This document shows positions 33,575 to 44,138 of a stretch of 64,000 nucleotides of DNA, piece by piece. Numbering within the stretch: position 1 is the stretch's first letter; every line of letters begins with the position of its first letter. The notes beneath the pieces are model-generated. The model made no database searches. It was not told where the DNA came from and worked only from the letters and a program-made list of their open reading frames with translations. Location of the stretch: NCBI GenBank assembly GCA_003139695.1, contig PLJM01000017.1:62001-126000 (forward strand). Direction: 5' to 3'. The position numbers were made by a program, and so were the translations under genes. This DNA is from Candidatus Dormiibacterota bacterium. Lineage in GTDB: Bacteria > Chloroflexota > Dormibacteria > Dormibacterales > Dormibacteraceae.

Positions 33575-34324
33575 ATGGGAAAGCTCGAAAACCAGGTGGC
33601 GATCATTACCGGTGGCGCCCGTGGCATCGGCCGGGCGATCGCCGAGGCGTTCGTGGCGGAAGGCGCCGACGTGGCCATCGCCGACCAGGCGCCGGAGAGC
33701 GGGACCGCCGAGCTGCTGTCCGTACTGCGCAAGGGCGGCCGCCGCGCGATCTACGTGCAGACCGACGTCACCAAGGAAGCCGAGGTCAAGGCCATGGTCG
33801 AGCGCGTCGAGAAAGAGCTCGGCCCGGTCGAGATCCTGGTCAACGACGCGGGCATAGGCGAGCAGGTGCTCCTGCACGAGATGTCGTCTGCGCAGTGGGA
33901 CAGGATGCTCAATGTGAACCTGCGCAGCGTGTTCCTGTGCACCCGGTACGTGCTCCCCCAGATGCTCGAGCGTGGCAGCGGGAAGATCATCAGCATCGGC
34001 TCGCAGCTCGGGCAGATCGGCGGCCACGAGATGGTCCACTACAGCGCCAGCAAGGGCGGTGTGCTCGCATTCACGAAGGCGCTGGCGCGCGAGGTCTCGA
34101 CCAAAGGCGTCCGCGTCAACGCGATTGCGCCTGGCCCGATCCTGACGGACATGATGAAAGACGAGACAGACGAGTGGAGGGACAAGAAGCTCACCGAGAT
34201 GCCGATCGGCAGGTTCGGCCAGGCCCACGAGGTGGCGCCTACCGCCGTCTTCCTCGCGTCGGACGACTCCTCGTACTACGTTGGGCAGACGCTCGGGCCC
34301 AACGGCGGCGACGTGATGCTCTGA
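33575..34324 (+). CDS. SDR family oxidoreductase
   Basis: 249-residue classical short-chain dehydrogenase/reductase. TGGARGIGR for cofactor binding, NDAGIG (the NNAG motif with Asp), Ser in ISIGSQ and the Tyr-x-x-x-Lys pair in YSASKGG. The Asp after strand 2 (AIADQAP) suggests NAD rather than NADP. 7 nt after the amidohydrolase gene, 4 nt before a second SDR. The two SDRs share only about the family level of similarity, so they should act on different alcohol or keto groups. Confidence 0.88.
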   Translation: MGKLENQVAIITGGARGIGRAIAEAFVAEGADVAIADQAPESGTAELLSVLRKGGRRAIYVQTDVTKEAEVKAMVERVEKELGPVEILVNDAGIGEQVLLHEMSSAQWDRMLNVNLRSVFLCTRYVLPQMLERGSGKIISIGSQLGQIGGHEMVHYSASKGGVLAFTKALAREVSTKGVRVNAIAPGPILTDMMKDETDEWRDKKLTEMPIGRFGQAHEVAPTAVFLASDDSSYYVGQTLGPNGGDVML

Positions 34325-34328
34325 TTCG

Positions 34329-35105
34329 GTGTGTGACCTGAAGGGACGCACCGCACTTGTCACCGGGGCCGCATCGGGCATCGGCGCGGCGACCGCAATC
34401 GCATTGGCGCGCGCCGGGGCCGACGTCGCGCTGGGCTGGCTGCCCAGCGACCCGCACAACGTGGGCCCCGTCCGAGCCGCCGTCGAAGCGGCCGGTCGCC
34501 GAGCGCTCGTGAGCGAGCTCGACGTCACCTCCACCGCGTCGGTGAACTCCTTCGTGTCGGAGGCTTTCAAGGCCTTCGGCCGGATCGACATCTGCGTCGC
34601 CAACGCGGGCATCGCCCGGACGGTCCCGGCCCTGGAGGTGACCGACGAGGCGTGGAACAAGGTCGTCGACCTGAACCTGCTCGGGGTCTGGCGCTGCTTC
34701 CGGGCCGCGCTGCCGCACATGCTCGATGCCGGATACGGCCGGCTCCTCGCCACCTCGTCGGTGGCAGGCACCGCCCAGTCGTGGACCGAGCATGTGCACT
34801 ACACCGCCTCAAAAGCGGGCATCGTGGGACTGGTCAAGAGCCTGGCGATCGAGGTCGGCCACCGAGGCGTGACGGTGAACGCCGTGGCGCCGGGCGTCAT
34901 CGAGAGTCCTCAGTCGCTCGACCCCGTGAACTCTCTCGGCGTCGAGGGGGTGGCGCTGGCCGGCCGCGTCAACCCCGTCGGCCGGGTGGGAAAGCCCGAG
35001 GACGTGGCGGCTCTGTATCGCTTTCTCGCCTCTGAGGACGCGGGGTTCGTCAACGGCCAGCTGATCACCATCGATGGCGGCCGGTCGCTTCTGATCAAAG
35101 ACTAG
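34329..35105 (+). CDS. SDR family oxidoreductase
   Basis: 258-residue classical SDR: TGAASGIGA, VANAGIAR, Ser of LATSSVAG and YTASKAG. The loop after strand 2 carries GWLPSDPHN instead of an Asp or Arg discriminator, so cofactor choice is unclear. Start GTG 34329. The aminotransferase begins immediately (stop 35105, GTG 35106). Pathway position: an oxidation or reduction between amidohydrolysis and transamination. Confidence 0.88.
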   Translation: MCDLKGRTALVTGAASGIGAATAIALARAGADVALGWLPSDPHNVGPVRAAVEAAGRRALVSELDVTSTASVNSFVSEAFKAFGRIDICVANAGIARTVPALEVTDEAWNKVVDLNLLGVWRCFRAALPHMLDAGYGRLLATSSVAGTAQSWTEHVHYTASKAGIVGLVKSLAIEVGHRGVTVNAVAPGVIESPQSLDPVNSLGVEGVALAGRVNPVGRVGKPEDVAALYRFLASEDAGFVNGQLITIDGGRSLLIKD

Positions 35106-36311
<1,206 letters not shown>

Positions 36312-36313
36312 GC

Positions 36314-37495
36314 TCAGCCCGTGGACCAGGCTCGCTCGAGCCCTGCCGCCACCGCGGCCAGCTCGATGTCGCGGCCCGCGTGGCCGATCACCTGGATGCC
36401 GGCGGGGAGGCCGTCCACGGGCGCGGGCAGGCTGAAGACAGGCTGGCCGGTGAGGTTGAACGGGCGCGTGAAGCGAACGAGCGGCGAAGTGTCGACCTCG
36501 GCCGCGATGAGGGGCGCGACAGAGGCGGTCGAGGGAAGCAAGATCGCGTCCAGGCCGCGCATCGCTCTCGCGACCTCCTCGCGCAAACGCTTTTGGTCGG
36601 CGAGCGCGCGTACGTAGTCGCTGCCGGTGACCGACAGACCGGTGCGGAGCCGCGCCAGCACGTCGGGAGCGTACTTGTCGGGCTGCGTGTCCATCCAGGG
36701 CTTGTGAAACGCGACCGCTTCGCTGAGCATGATGTCGAGGCACGCTTTTTGCATCGCGTCGAGACTGGGGAGCTCGATCTCAGGCAGGCCGTCGGAGGCG
36801 GCGTCCCAGGCTTTGCGAACCTGCGCGTCGAGCCCGTTCACCCAGCCGGCAGGTACCGCCAGGCGCAGGCGTTCGGCCGGAATCGGCTCGATCGAGCCCC
36901 AACCGTCGATGCCCGGCCCATCCCGGCGGGGGCGCGCCATCATCGCGACGGCGCGCGCGGCGGTGGCCACGTCGGGCGCGAGCGAGCCGATCGTGTCGAG
37001 GGAAAAGCTCAGCGGCACGACACCCGTTGTATCTACCGTCCCGAAGGTCGGCTTGAACCCGACGATCCCGCAGAGCGCAGCCGGGATGCGGATCGATCCT
37101 CCGGTGTCGCTGCCGATCGCCCAGTCGCAGACTCCGGCTGCCACCGCCGCCGCCGATCCGCCCGACGAGCCCCCGGCGATGCGGGTGCGATCGCGGGGAT
37201 TGTGGACTGTGCCGTAATGGCGATTCATGTTGGTCGAGCCGAAAGCCCACTCGTGAAGGTTCGTCTTCCCGATCATCACGCAGCCGCGGCTGCGCAGGTT
37301 GCGAATCAGGGGCGCGTCCTCCGATTTTGGTTCCGTCGGCAGAAGCCGGCCGCCTCCCGTGGTGGGCGTGCCGCGCACGTCGACCAGGTCTTTGACCGCG
37401 ACCACCTCGCCGTCTCCGTCTTCGTCGGTCATCGTGATGAAGAGGTTGAGGTCCTTGAGCTCGTCCGCGCGAGCGCGCGCATCGAGAATTCGCAC
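36314..37495 (-). CDS. Amidase signature family hydrolase
   Basis: 393-residue amidase, shorter than the 470-residue norm because the C-terminal part is compact. Lys in [11 protein letters not shown], Ser in [15 protein letters not shown], Ser in [11 protein letters not shown]: catalytic triad intact. Start GTG 37495; TATAAT ends 6 nt before it, so the gene is probably leaderless. It faces the permease operon head-on and diverges from the cyclase gene. Substrate unknown; amide metabolism matches the neighbours. Confidence 0.87.
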   Translation of the reverse strand: MRILDARARADELKDLNLFITMTDEDGDGEVVAVKDLVDVRGTPTTGGGRLLPTEPKSEDAPLIRNLRSRGCVMIGKTNLHEWAFGSTNMNRHYGTVHNPRDRTRIAGGSSGGSAAAVAAGVCDWAIGSDTGGSIRIPAALCGIVGFKPTFGTVDTTGVVPLSFSLDTIGSLAPDVATAARAVAMMARPRRDGPGIDGWGSIEPIPAERLRLAVPAGWVNGLDAQVRKAWDAASDGLPEIELPSLDAMQKACLDIMLSEAVAFHKPWMDTQPDKYAPDVLARLRTGLSVTGSDYVRALADQKRLREEVARAMRGLDAILLPSTASVAPLIAAEVDTSPLVRFTRPFNLTGQPVFSLPAPVDGLPAGIQVIGHAGRDIELAAVAAGLERAWSTG

Positions 37496-37501
37496 CGACC
37501 G

Positions 37502-37507
37502 ATTATA
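37502..37507 (-). promoter_or_regulatory. Perfect -10 hexamer for leaderless amidase gene
   Basis: TATAAT on the minus strand (37507-37502), 6 nt before GTG 37495, with no Shine-Dalgarno in between. No convincing -35. Confidence 0.6.
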
Positions 37508-37565
37508 GAAATGCTCGCAGCGGATCCCTCACGTCACATCGGTACTCGAGGAGGTCAGTAAGAAA

Positions 37566-38540
37566 TTGTGCGGCCCAGTGCTGTTGAGCGATGACCAGCG
37601 CAAGAACATCGTGGCGTATCACTCGAAGTTCAACGAGGTGTCGGCCAGCCCGTTCGGCCCGGCAGACGAGATCGGGATGCTCAATCACATGACCGCTGAA
37701 ACGAGGCGGGCGGCGCTGAGCGAGGCCGATGCCGGGAAGCCCTTCGATCTCGCGGTCGACTACTTCGTAGGCATGCCGGTGTGGACCGATCTCGGTGATC
37801 CCGGGTTTCAGATCTGGATGTCGCATACGCCGGCCGGAAACATGATCGACAACCCGATGGAGCTTGCCGCCGCGGAGAACGAGCTGGTCAGCTACTCGGG
37901 CGACTGCATCTCGCTGTACACGCACTGCGGCACACACGTCGACACCTTCGCCCACTTCGGGTACCACGGCCAGATCTTCAACCGCTTCACCACGAAGGAG
38001 CACCTCGGCAGCCGGCACTGGAACCGCGGCGGCGCCGACAAGCAGCCTCCGGTCCTGGCGCGCGGCGTGATGATCGACGTCGCCGCCGCCGCCGGAGTCG
38101 ACATGCTTCCCGACAGTCACGCCATCGGAGAGAAAGAGCTCCTGGACGCGCTCAAGCGCCAGAAGACCGAGCTGCGCCCTGGCGACGTCGTCCTCATCCG
38201 CACCGGGAGGATGACGATCTGGCCTGACCAGCAGAGGTTCGTTCCCAACTCTCCTGGCATCAACCGGCAGGGAGCCGAGTTCCTGGCCAAAGCCGGCGCC
38301 ATCTACATCGGGGCGGATAACGGCGGAGTCGAGCACACGCCCTCGGCCGACCCGGAGAACTGGCTGCCGGTGCACACGTATCTGCTGGCCGAGGCCGGGA
38401 TCCCGCTCCTGGAGATGGCTTACCTCGAGGACCTGTCCCACGAGTCGATCTACGAGTTCGCTTTCATCGGGGCGTGCTTGAAGATCCGTGGCGGCACCGG
38501 CAGCCCGATGCGGCCGATCGCCCTGCCCCTGCGCTCTTGA
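37566..38540 (+). CDS. Cyclase/kynurenine-formamidase-like metal hydrolase (PF04199)
   Basis: 324-residue member of the Cyclase family (arylformamidase KynB, isatin hydrolase, polyketide cyclase relatives). The metal motif HCGTHVDTFAHF (His-x-Gly-Thr-His-x-Asp, about residue 118-129) and the later GDVVLIRTG are diagnostic. Longer than KynB (about 210), like the 300-residue catabolic branch. TTG 37566 is preceded by GAGGAGGT about 9 nt away. Overlaps the next GNAT gene by 4 nt. Expected to hydrolyse an amide, lactam or lactone. Confidence 0.85.
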   Translation: MCGPVLLSDDQRKNIVAYHSKFNEVSASPFGPADEIGMLNHMTAETRRAALSEADAGKPFDLAVDYFVGMPVWTDLGDPGFQIWMSHTPAGNMIDNPMELAAAENELVSYSGDCISLYTHCGTHVDTFAHFGYHGQIFNRFTTKEHLGSRHWNRGGADKQPPVLARGVMIDVAAAAGVDMLPDSHAIGEKELLDALKRQKTELRPGDVVLIRTGRMTIWPDQQRFVPNSPGINRQGAEFLAKAGAIYIGADNGGVEHTPSADPENWLPVHTYLLAEAGIPLLEMAYLEDLSHESIYEFAFIGACLKIRGGTGSPMRPIALPLRS

Positions 38541-39397
38541 GTCACGCGCGCTTCCAGGTGCGCGCCATGACCCGTACTCCCGAAGGGGTCCTGGAGGCGA
38601 CCGCCTGCGTCGTTGACGGGGGGTGGGGAAATTACCGCCAGTTTCACGCGATATTTACCTTTTACGCCGCGAATCGCCGCAGCCGGACTTTTGTCGCCCG
38701 TGACAGCGAGGGCCGGGTGGCGGCCACATCGGTCGCCACCCGTTACGGACGCACCGGTTGGATCGGCCACCTGTTCGTGCGGCCTGAGCTGCGCGGGCAC
38801 GGCCTTGGCACCCGAATGACCTCGCTTTCGGTCAGTCACCTGCAGCGCGCCGGCTGCGACTCAGTTCTGCTCGCGTCGACAGAGCTCGGGCGACCAATCT
38901 ACGAGAGGCTGGGGTTCAAGGTCGAAACCTCCTACCACGAGCTGCGAGGAACAGCACTGCCGAAAACCGTCGAGCTGGCGCCCTACCGCCCGCTCATGCC
39001 GTCGGACCGAGCGGCCCTGCGCGAGCTCGACAAGCAGGTCTCCGGCGACGACCGCGGACCGCTCCTCTCTAGATTCGAGGACTTCGCCTGGGGCGTTTCC
39101 AGGGGCGGAAGCCTCGCCGGCGCGGCGGTCGCGCTTCCGTGGGGCGGCGCGTGGGCCGCCATGCTTCCAGGCGCGAGCGACGCCGATTCAGCCGCGATGG
39201 TGAGGCTGATCCGCACCGTCGGCTCGGTTGGGCCGGAGGTCATCATGTACCCGCCCGACGAGAACCGGCTCGCGCTCGACCTCCTGCGGAACAGCGGGTT
39301 CGAAGAGCTTCGCACTGTGCCTCGGATGGTGCTGGGCAGGCGATCGGAGTGGCTCCCGGCGGCGGTCTGGAACCCGATGAGCCTCGGCCTCGGATGA
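38537..39397 (+). CDS. Two-domain GNAT acetyltransferase (YitH-like)
   Basis: 286 residues. N-terminal GNAT domain with the acetyl-CoA loop RPELRGHGLGTRM and the closing YERLGF; second domain like GNAT_C/YitH with MPSDRAALRELDKQVSGDDR. Acetylates a small molecule or protein; target unknown. TTG 38537 shares TTGA with the cyclase stop; ATG 38567 is an alternative that still keeps the domain. It is the last gene of this two-gene operon. Confidence 0.8.
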   Translation: MSHARFQVRAMTRTPEGVLEATACVVDGGWGNYRQFHAIFTFYAANRRSRTFVARDSEGRVAATSVATRYGRTGWIGHLFVRPELRGHGLGTRMTSLSVSHLQRAGCDSVLLASTELGRPIYERLGFKVETSYHELRGTALPKTVELAPYRPLMPSDRAALRELDKQVSGDDRGPLLSRFEDFAWGVSRGGSLAGAAVALPWGGAWAAMLPGASDADSAAMVRLIRTVGSVGPEVIMYPPDENRLALDLLRNSGFEELRTVPRMVLGRRSEWLPAAVWNPMSLGLG

Positions 39398-39415
39398 GCC
39401 GGCGCCAACCCTTGG

Positions 39416-40123
39416 TCAGGGCCGGTTGGCGTCCAGGTGCTCGCGAACGAGCCGCCCGGCCTCGATCACGTGCAGCTCCATCAGCCGGCGCGCCTCGCTC
39501 GCATCGCGAGCTTCGAGGGCTTCGATGATGGCGCCGTGCCGGTCGCGCGTCGCCTCGTTCCACCCCGGGATGGTCTCGTAGAAACGGCGCGGCACGTAAC
39601 GGGTGGCGGCCCGCAGGAACCATCTCAACCGTTTGGCGTCGGGCACGTGGTTGATAGTGCGGTGGAACTTGAAGTTCAGCTCCTCGACGCGCTGTGGGAG
39701 CGGGCGCTCGTCCGGCGGCTGGCCGAAGCTCTCCACGATCGCGTCCTGGATCCTGCGCAGCTCGGCGATCGTGGTCGCCGGAATGATGGGCGCCGCCTCC
39801 TCGATCAGGAGCCCGGCCACATGGGCGTGGACCCGGAACGCGTCTTCGACATCGCGCGACCCCATAGTCGCTACGCGAAAGCCGCGTCGCGGGATGACCT
39901 CCAGCAAGCCCTCGTTCGCCAGGGTCACCAGCGCCTCTCGGACCGGCATCGTGCTGACACCGAGCGACTCGGCGAGCTGGTGCACAGCCATCCGCTCACC
40001 GGTGGCGTACTGACCGCTGAGCAGGGCGTCGCGCAGGTAGCGAGTGGTTTCCTCACCCAGCTTCTTCCTTCCCAGGTGCGCGAGCGGGCGCTGGTCGGTT
40101 TCGCCGAAGCCGTCGGTGTCCAT
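39416..40123 (-). CDS. GntR/FCD family transcriptional regulator
   Basis: 235 residues: wHTH (LRDALLSGQYATGERM, then LAESLGVSTMPVREALVTL) and FCD ligand-binding domain (FKFHRTINHV, DRHGAIIEAL). ATG 40123 shares a base with the TGA of the epimerase gene (TGATG), so it is the third gene of the deacetylase-epimerase-regulator operon. FCD regulators of this sort sense sugar acids or organic acids. A likely target is the divergent promoter region at 42026-42113. Confidence 0.87.
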   Translation of the reverse strand: MDTDGFGETDQRPLAHLGRKKLGEETTRYLRDALLSGQYATGERMAVHQLAESLGVSTMPVREALVTLANEGLLEVIPRRGFRVATMGSRDVEDAFRVHAHVAGLLIEEAAPIIPATTIAELRRIQDAIVESFGQPPDERPLPQRVEELNFKFHRTINHVPDAKRLRWFLRAATRYVPRRFYETIPGWNEATRDRHGAIIEALEARDASEARRLMELHVIEAGRLVREHLDANRP

Positions 40124-41013
40124 CAACCCTGAGGCTGCTCCGCCCATCGATACCGCTGCTCAAACCCGAGCAGGCGCTGGGCTTTCCGATTGCTCACCAG
40201 CGATCCATGCTCGGCAATCTCCTCGCGCACCGGCACCTTGGAATAGAACTTGCCCGCCAGCTCCCGCGTGGGCAGCACGTGCGCGCTCTCGCCGGCGAAG
40301 GTGTTGAAGACCTGGAACCCCAGGCCGTCGGTGTCGACGCAAAGGCGAACCATCTGCGCCACGTCGCGGACGTCGACGTACGCCCACATCTCGCGCTTTC
40401 GGATGGCCGGATCGGTGCTCCACAACGGAAACTTGGCGTAGTCCGGCGGCGCCATGACGTCGCCAATGCGGAGGCCGTAGAAATCGCCGCCCACGCGTGC
40501 GTGAAAAGCCGCCGCGGTGCGCTCGTTGACGACCTTGGACAGCCCGTATGCGTCCATCGGCACCGTCGGATGCTCCTCGTCCACGGGAAAGTACTCGGGA
40601 TCTAGCTGCTCGTCCGCGAACACGACGCCGTAGGTCGCCTCGCTCGACGCGAAAACCACCTTGTGAATTCCGGCGCGGACCGCAGCCTCCATGACGTTGT
40701 AGGTGCTGGTTGTGTTGATCCGGAAGACCTCTGCATCGGGCACCAGCTGGACTCGCGGTATGGCGGCGAAATGGACGAGCACGTCAACGGGCTCCGCGCG
40801 CAGCGAGGACTGCAGTTCGTCGATGCCGGTGTACACCCCGATCGCCCCGAAAGCCTGGCCGGCCTCGGTAAGGTCGGCGATCAAGGTCCGGCAGCGGGGA
40901 TCGGCGGCCGGCTTCAGGTCGACGTTGAGAACCTCGTGGCCTGCATCGAGCAGCTCCTTGAGAATCCAGGCGCCGATCTTGCCGCTGCCGCCCGTGACGA
41001 CGATCCGCTTCAT
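40123..41013 (-). CDS. NAD-dependent epimerase/dehydratase (extended SDR)
   Basis: 296-residue extended SDR. GGSGKIGAWI is the nucleotide-binding loop; the catalytic Ser is in FASSEATYG and the pair Tyr-x-x-x-Lys in YGLSK. Close in style to uronate dehydrogenases and UDP-sugar epimerases. The frame extends to 41157 inside the upstream gene, but homology begins at ATG 41013 (MKRIVVTGG), 7 nt after the deacetylase stop. Probably works on a sugar acid or hydroxy acid. Confidence 0.87.
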   Translation of the reverse strand: MKRIVVTGGSGKIGAWILKELLDAGHEVLNVDLKPAADPRCRTLIADLTEAGQAFGAIGVYTGIDELQSSLRAEPVDVLVHFAAIPRVQLVPDAEVFRINTTSTYNVMEAAVRAGIHKVVFASSEATYGVVFADEQLDPEYFPVDEEHPTVPMDAYGLSKVVNERTAAAFHARVGGDFYGLRIGDVMAPPDYAKFPLWSTDPAIRKREMWAYVDVRDVAQMVRLCVDTDGLGFQVFNTFAGESAHVLPTRELAGKFYSKVPVREEIAEHGSLVSNRKAQRLLGFEQRYRWAEQPQG

Positions 41014-41020
41014 CGGGCCT

Positions 41021-41992
41021 TCAGCCGCCGTGTGAGCCGAGCGCCTTGGACGCGGGGTACTGGTCAATGAACGTGCGGGCGAGGTCGATACGGCGGACGA
41101 ACACCGCGTCGCCCGTTTTCTGCGCGTAGTCGATGAACCGGGCCAGCGCGTCCGCACGGCTCGGATGGCCGCTGAACCGCGCGTGCAGGCCGATCGACAT
41201 CATCCGGCTGACTCCGTCGCCGTCGTTGCGAAAGCCGTCCAGCTCCGCCTTGGCGTACTCGAAGAAGTGCTCCGGGCTGCCGTACCCCTGCGCGACCACG
41301 AATCGGGCGTCGTTCACCACCAACGAGTAAGGCGTCACCAGATGAGGCTTTCCGTGCACCTTCGTCCAGTAGGGGAGGTCGTCGTTGTAGCAATCGAAGT
41401 CATAGACGAACCCGCCCTCCTCAACGACCAGCTCGCGTGTGTTGACGCTCATCTCGCGGCAGTACCAGCCGAGCGGCCGCTCGCCGACCGTGCGTTTGAT
41501 CGACGCGACCGCGCGTTTGATCGCCTCGCGCTCCTCGTCGCGGGTCATCTCGAAATGGTTCACCCAGCGGTACCCGTGGCCGGCGACCTCGTCGCCACGC
41601 GCGGCCAGCTTTTTGGCCACCTCGATGTTCCTCTCGAGAGCCACGGCCGCGGCGACGCAGGTGACGTTGATGCCGGCGTTGCCGAAGACGCGGAATAGGC
41701 GCCACACCCCCGCGCGCGAGCCGTACTCGTATGCGGACTCGATCGCCAGGTCGCGCATGCCCTCCTGCTTGTACGGCAGCTCGTACAGGTCCTCGTTGAA
41801 GTCATCGCCCATCGCGTACGTCTTCTCCGAGCCCTCCTCGTAGTTGAGGATGATCTGGATCGCGACCTTGGCGCCGCCGGGCCAGGTGATCTTGGGTGGG
41901 AACTCACCGTAGCCGACCAGCTCCCTCGGCGGACCCGCCACTCCCGGGTTGTCGGTCGTCTTGAACCACTGTTCGTTGAGGCCTGTCGCCAT
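41021..41992 (-). CDS. Polysaccharide deacetylase-fold hydrolase, PuuE allantoinase-like
   Basis: 323-residue NodB-fold enzyme. The stretch GWYCREMSVNTRELVVEEGGF and DCYNDDLPYW is the hallmark of the PuuE branch (metal-light allantoinase and relatives), not of chitin or peptidoglycan deacetylases; no signal peptide, so cytosolic. GDEVAGHGYRW carries the conserved His. ATG 41992 has AAGGAGAG (42008-42001) 8 nt upstream; upstream ATG 42025 is less likely. Leads the operon, under promoter 42060-42088. Suggests cyclic ureide or imide hydrolysis. Confidence 0.83.
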   Translation of the reverse strand: MATGLNEQWFKTTDNPGVAGPPRELVGYGEFPPKITWPGGAKVAIQIILNYEEGSEKTYAMGDDFNEDLYELPYKQEGMRDLAIESAYEYGSRAGVWRLFRVFGNAGINVTCVAAAVALERNIEVAKKLAARGDEVAGHGYRWVNHFEMTRDEEREAIKRAVASIKRTVGERPLGWYCREMSVNTRELVVEEGGFVYDFDCYNDDLPYWTKVHGKPHLVTPYSLVVNDARFVVAQGYGSPEHFFEYAKAELDGFRNDGDGVSRMMSIGLHARFSGHPSRADALARFIDYAQKTGDAVFVRRIDLARTFIDQYPASKALGSHGG

Positions 41993-42059
41993 CGCGGCTC
42001 TCTCCTTATTAATGTGGTCGTGCACAGCCGTTCTGGCCGGCCCCCTTTTTCCGCGTACG

Positions 42060-42088
42060 ACATTATGTGATCAAAGATCTAAAGTCAA
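42060..42088 (-). promoter_or_regulatory. Promoter of the deacetylase operon in a divergent region
   Basis: Minus strand TTGACT (42088-42083), 17-bp spacer, TAATGT (42065-42060). GATC-AAA-GATC within the spacer is a possible operator. The opposite strand must drive the E1beta gene; TAGCCT at 42099-42104 lies 9 nt before its GTG. Confidence 0.55.
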
Positions 42089-42113
42089 TTGTTGGTGATA
42101 GCCTGAAGCTTCG

Positions 42114-43100
42114 GTGATCAACCAGCCAGAGCTCTCGATCCTCGAAGCGATTCGGAGCGCCCTCATGGACGAGATGAGTCGCGACGAGCGAGTGATGGTC
42201 CTGGGCATGGACGTCGGGCAGCTTGGCGGCGTCTTCAGGGTGACGCGCGGGCTCATGGAGAGGTTCGGGCCTGAGCGGGTGGTCGACACGCCGCTCGCCG
42301 AGGGCGCGATCGTCGGAGCCTCGCTGGGGCTGGCGATCGGCGGCATGGTCCCTGTGGCGGAGGTCCAGTTCCTGGGCTTCACGCACCAGGCGTTTCACCA
42401 GATCGGCCCGCAGCTCGCGCGCTACCGATTCCGCTCGCGCGGGCGCTTCAGCGCGCAGGTGACGATCCGGGCGCCTTTTGGCGGGGGGACGAGGACGCCG
42501 GAGTTTCACCCCGATGCGATTGAGGCCCAGTTCGTCCAGGCGCCCGGCCTGAAGATCGTCTGCCCTGCTTTTCCGGACGACGCGAAGGGTCTGCTCCTCG
42601 AGGCGATCCGCGATCCCGACCCGGTCCTGTACCTCGAGCCGCAAAGGCTCTACCGGTCGATCCGCGGGCCGGTTCCGGCCGGCGATCATACAGTGCCCTT
42701 TGGCTCGTCGAGGCTCGTACGGGAAGGTAAGGATGTTGTGCTCATCGCCTGGAGCGCGGCCGTTCACCTGTGCCTGGCGGCTGCCGACCAGCTGGCCGAG
42801 GAGGGCGTAGCCGCCTCGGTCCTCGACCTCAGGACCCTGGTCCCGCTGGATGTCGCCGGATTGATCGCGGCGGTGGTAGAAAGCGGCAAGGCCGTGGTCG
42901 TTCACGAGGCGCCTGTGACCGGGGGTTTCGGGGCGGAGATCGTGGCCACGATCCAGCAGGAGGCGTTCGGTTCGCTCGACGCTCCGATCCGCCGGGTGGC
43001 GTCTCGGGACACCCCGTATCCGCCGGGCTCCCTCGAGGACTATTTCCTCCCCTCGGTGCGCCGCATCGTAGCCGCGACGCGTGCCACGGTGGAGTACTGA
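42114..43100 (+). CDS. 2-oxoacid dehydrogenase E1 beta subunit
   Basis: 328-residue TPP-dependent E1 beta chain (pyruvate, acetoin or branched-chain type). ILEAIRSALMDEMSRDERVMVLGMDV start, DTPLAEGAIVGASLGLAIGG, MVPVAEVQFLGF and C-terminal transketolase domain with DLRTLVPLD are typical. GTG 42114, no clear ribosome site. E1alpha follows with no gap. Beta-before-alpha is the reverse of the usual order. No E2 or E3 gene is in the window, so the acyl acceptor must come from elsewhere. Confidence 0.92.
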   Translation: MINQPELSILEAIRSALMDEMSRDERVMVLGMDVGQLGGVFRVTRGLMERFGPERVVDTPLAEGAIVGASLGLAIGGMVPVAEVQFLGFTHQAFHQIGPQLARYRFRSRGRFSAQVTIRAPFGGGTRTPEFHPDAIEAQFVQAPGLKIVCPAFPDDAKGLLLEAIRDPDPVLYLEPQRLYRSIRGPVPAGDHTVPFGSSRLVREGKDVVLIAWSAAVHLCLAAADQLAEEGVAASVLDLRTLVPLDVAGLIAAVVESGKAVVVHEAPVTGGFGAEIVATIQQEAFGSLDAPIRRVASRDTPYPPGSLEDYFLPSVRRIVAATRATVEY

Positions 43101-44138
43101 GTGATCGAGCTGCTCGGTATCGACGGCAAGGTTCGCGGATCCTCGCCCATGAGCCTCGACAAGGTCGTCGATGCCCTTCGCCTCATGCTGCTTTCGCGGG
43201 CCGTCGACGATCGGCTAATCAAGCTGCAGAGGATGGGCCGAGTCGGCGTGTACGGCCCGGTGCACGGACAGGAGGCAGCGGTGATCGGATCCGCTATGGC
43301 GCTGGATCCCCAGCGTGATTGGATCGTCCCCGCGTCTCGCGAACACCCCGCGATGCTGCGGCACGGCCTGCCGCTGAAGAACATGTTCGCCACCTACATG
43401 GGCAACTTCGATGCAGCCGCCGTCCCGGACGGTGTGCGGCTGCTGCCGCGCCAGCAGTCGATCGGCGCGCAGCTGCCACATGCGGTTGGCCTTGCCTGGG
43501 CGCTGAAGTTGCGGCGCGCCGGCGGCGTGGTGGCCGTGTACTTCGGGGAGGGCGCGTCATCGGAAGGCGATTTCCATGAGGCCTCGAACCTCGCCGGCGT
43601 CATGCGCGTCCCGCTGGTCATGCTGCTGATCAACAACCACTACGCCATCTCGACGCCGGTGCACAGGCAGACCGCGGCAGCAGAGCTGGCCGCGCGCGCG
43701 GAGGGCTACGGCTTTCCAGGGTTCGTGGTCGATGGCAACGACCTCCTGGCTGTTTATGCGACCACCGTCGATGCGGTGAATCGGGCGATTGCCGGAGACG
43801 GACCGACGCTCATCGAATGCCGAACCTATCGCATGGGATTCCACAACACGTCCGATAACCCGAAGGAATACCGCGATACAGCAGAGGTCGACGAGGCTGA
43901 GCAGCGAGACCCGATCGAACGAGTGCGGCGATTCGCGATCCGCGAAGGTGTCTGGTCGGCCGATCAGGAGGCAGCCGCGCTCAACGAGATCCGATCCGCA
44001 ATTGATACCGCGCAGCGACAGGTCGAGGAGCTACCAAGGCCTGGAGCGGCGGCGATCTTCGAACACGTATACGAAACTTTGCCGCCCCGCCTGCAGCAGC
44101 AGAGGGCTGAGGCCCTGGACGATGCCAGGCCCAGCTGA
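43101..44138 (+). CDS. 2-oxoacid dehydrogenase E1 alpha subunit
   Basis: 345-residue TPP-binding E1 alpha chain. GVYGPVHGQEA, the phosphorylation-loop-like SREHPAMLRHG and the TPP/Mg site from GEGASSEGDFHE to INNHYAIS are complete. The usual GDG is GEG here. GTG 43101 immediately follows the E1beta stop. The 5' third is matched by the truncated copy at 15057-15302. Forms an alpha2beta2 decarboxylase giving acyl-TPP from a 2-oxo acid; substrate not set. Confidence 0.92.
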   Translation: MIELLGIDGKVRGSSPMSLDKVVDALRLMLLSRAVDDRLIKLQRMGRVGVYGPVHGQEAAVIGSAMALDPQRDWIVPASREHPAMLRHGLPLKNMFATYMGNFDAAAVPDGVRLLPRQQSIGAQLPHAVGLAWALKLRRAGGVVAVYFGEGASSEGDFHEASNLAGVMRVPLVMLLINNHYAISTPVHRQTAAAELAARAEGYGFPGFVVDGNDLLAVYATTVDAVNRAIAGDGPTLIECRTYRMGFHNTSDNPKEYRDTAEVDEAEQRDPIERVRRFAIREGVWSADQEAAALNEIRSAIDTAQRQVEELPRPGAAAIFEHVYETLPPRLQQQRAEALDDARPS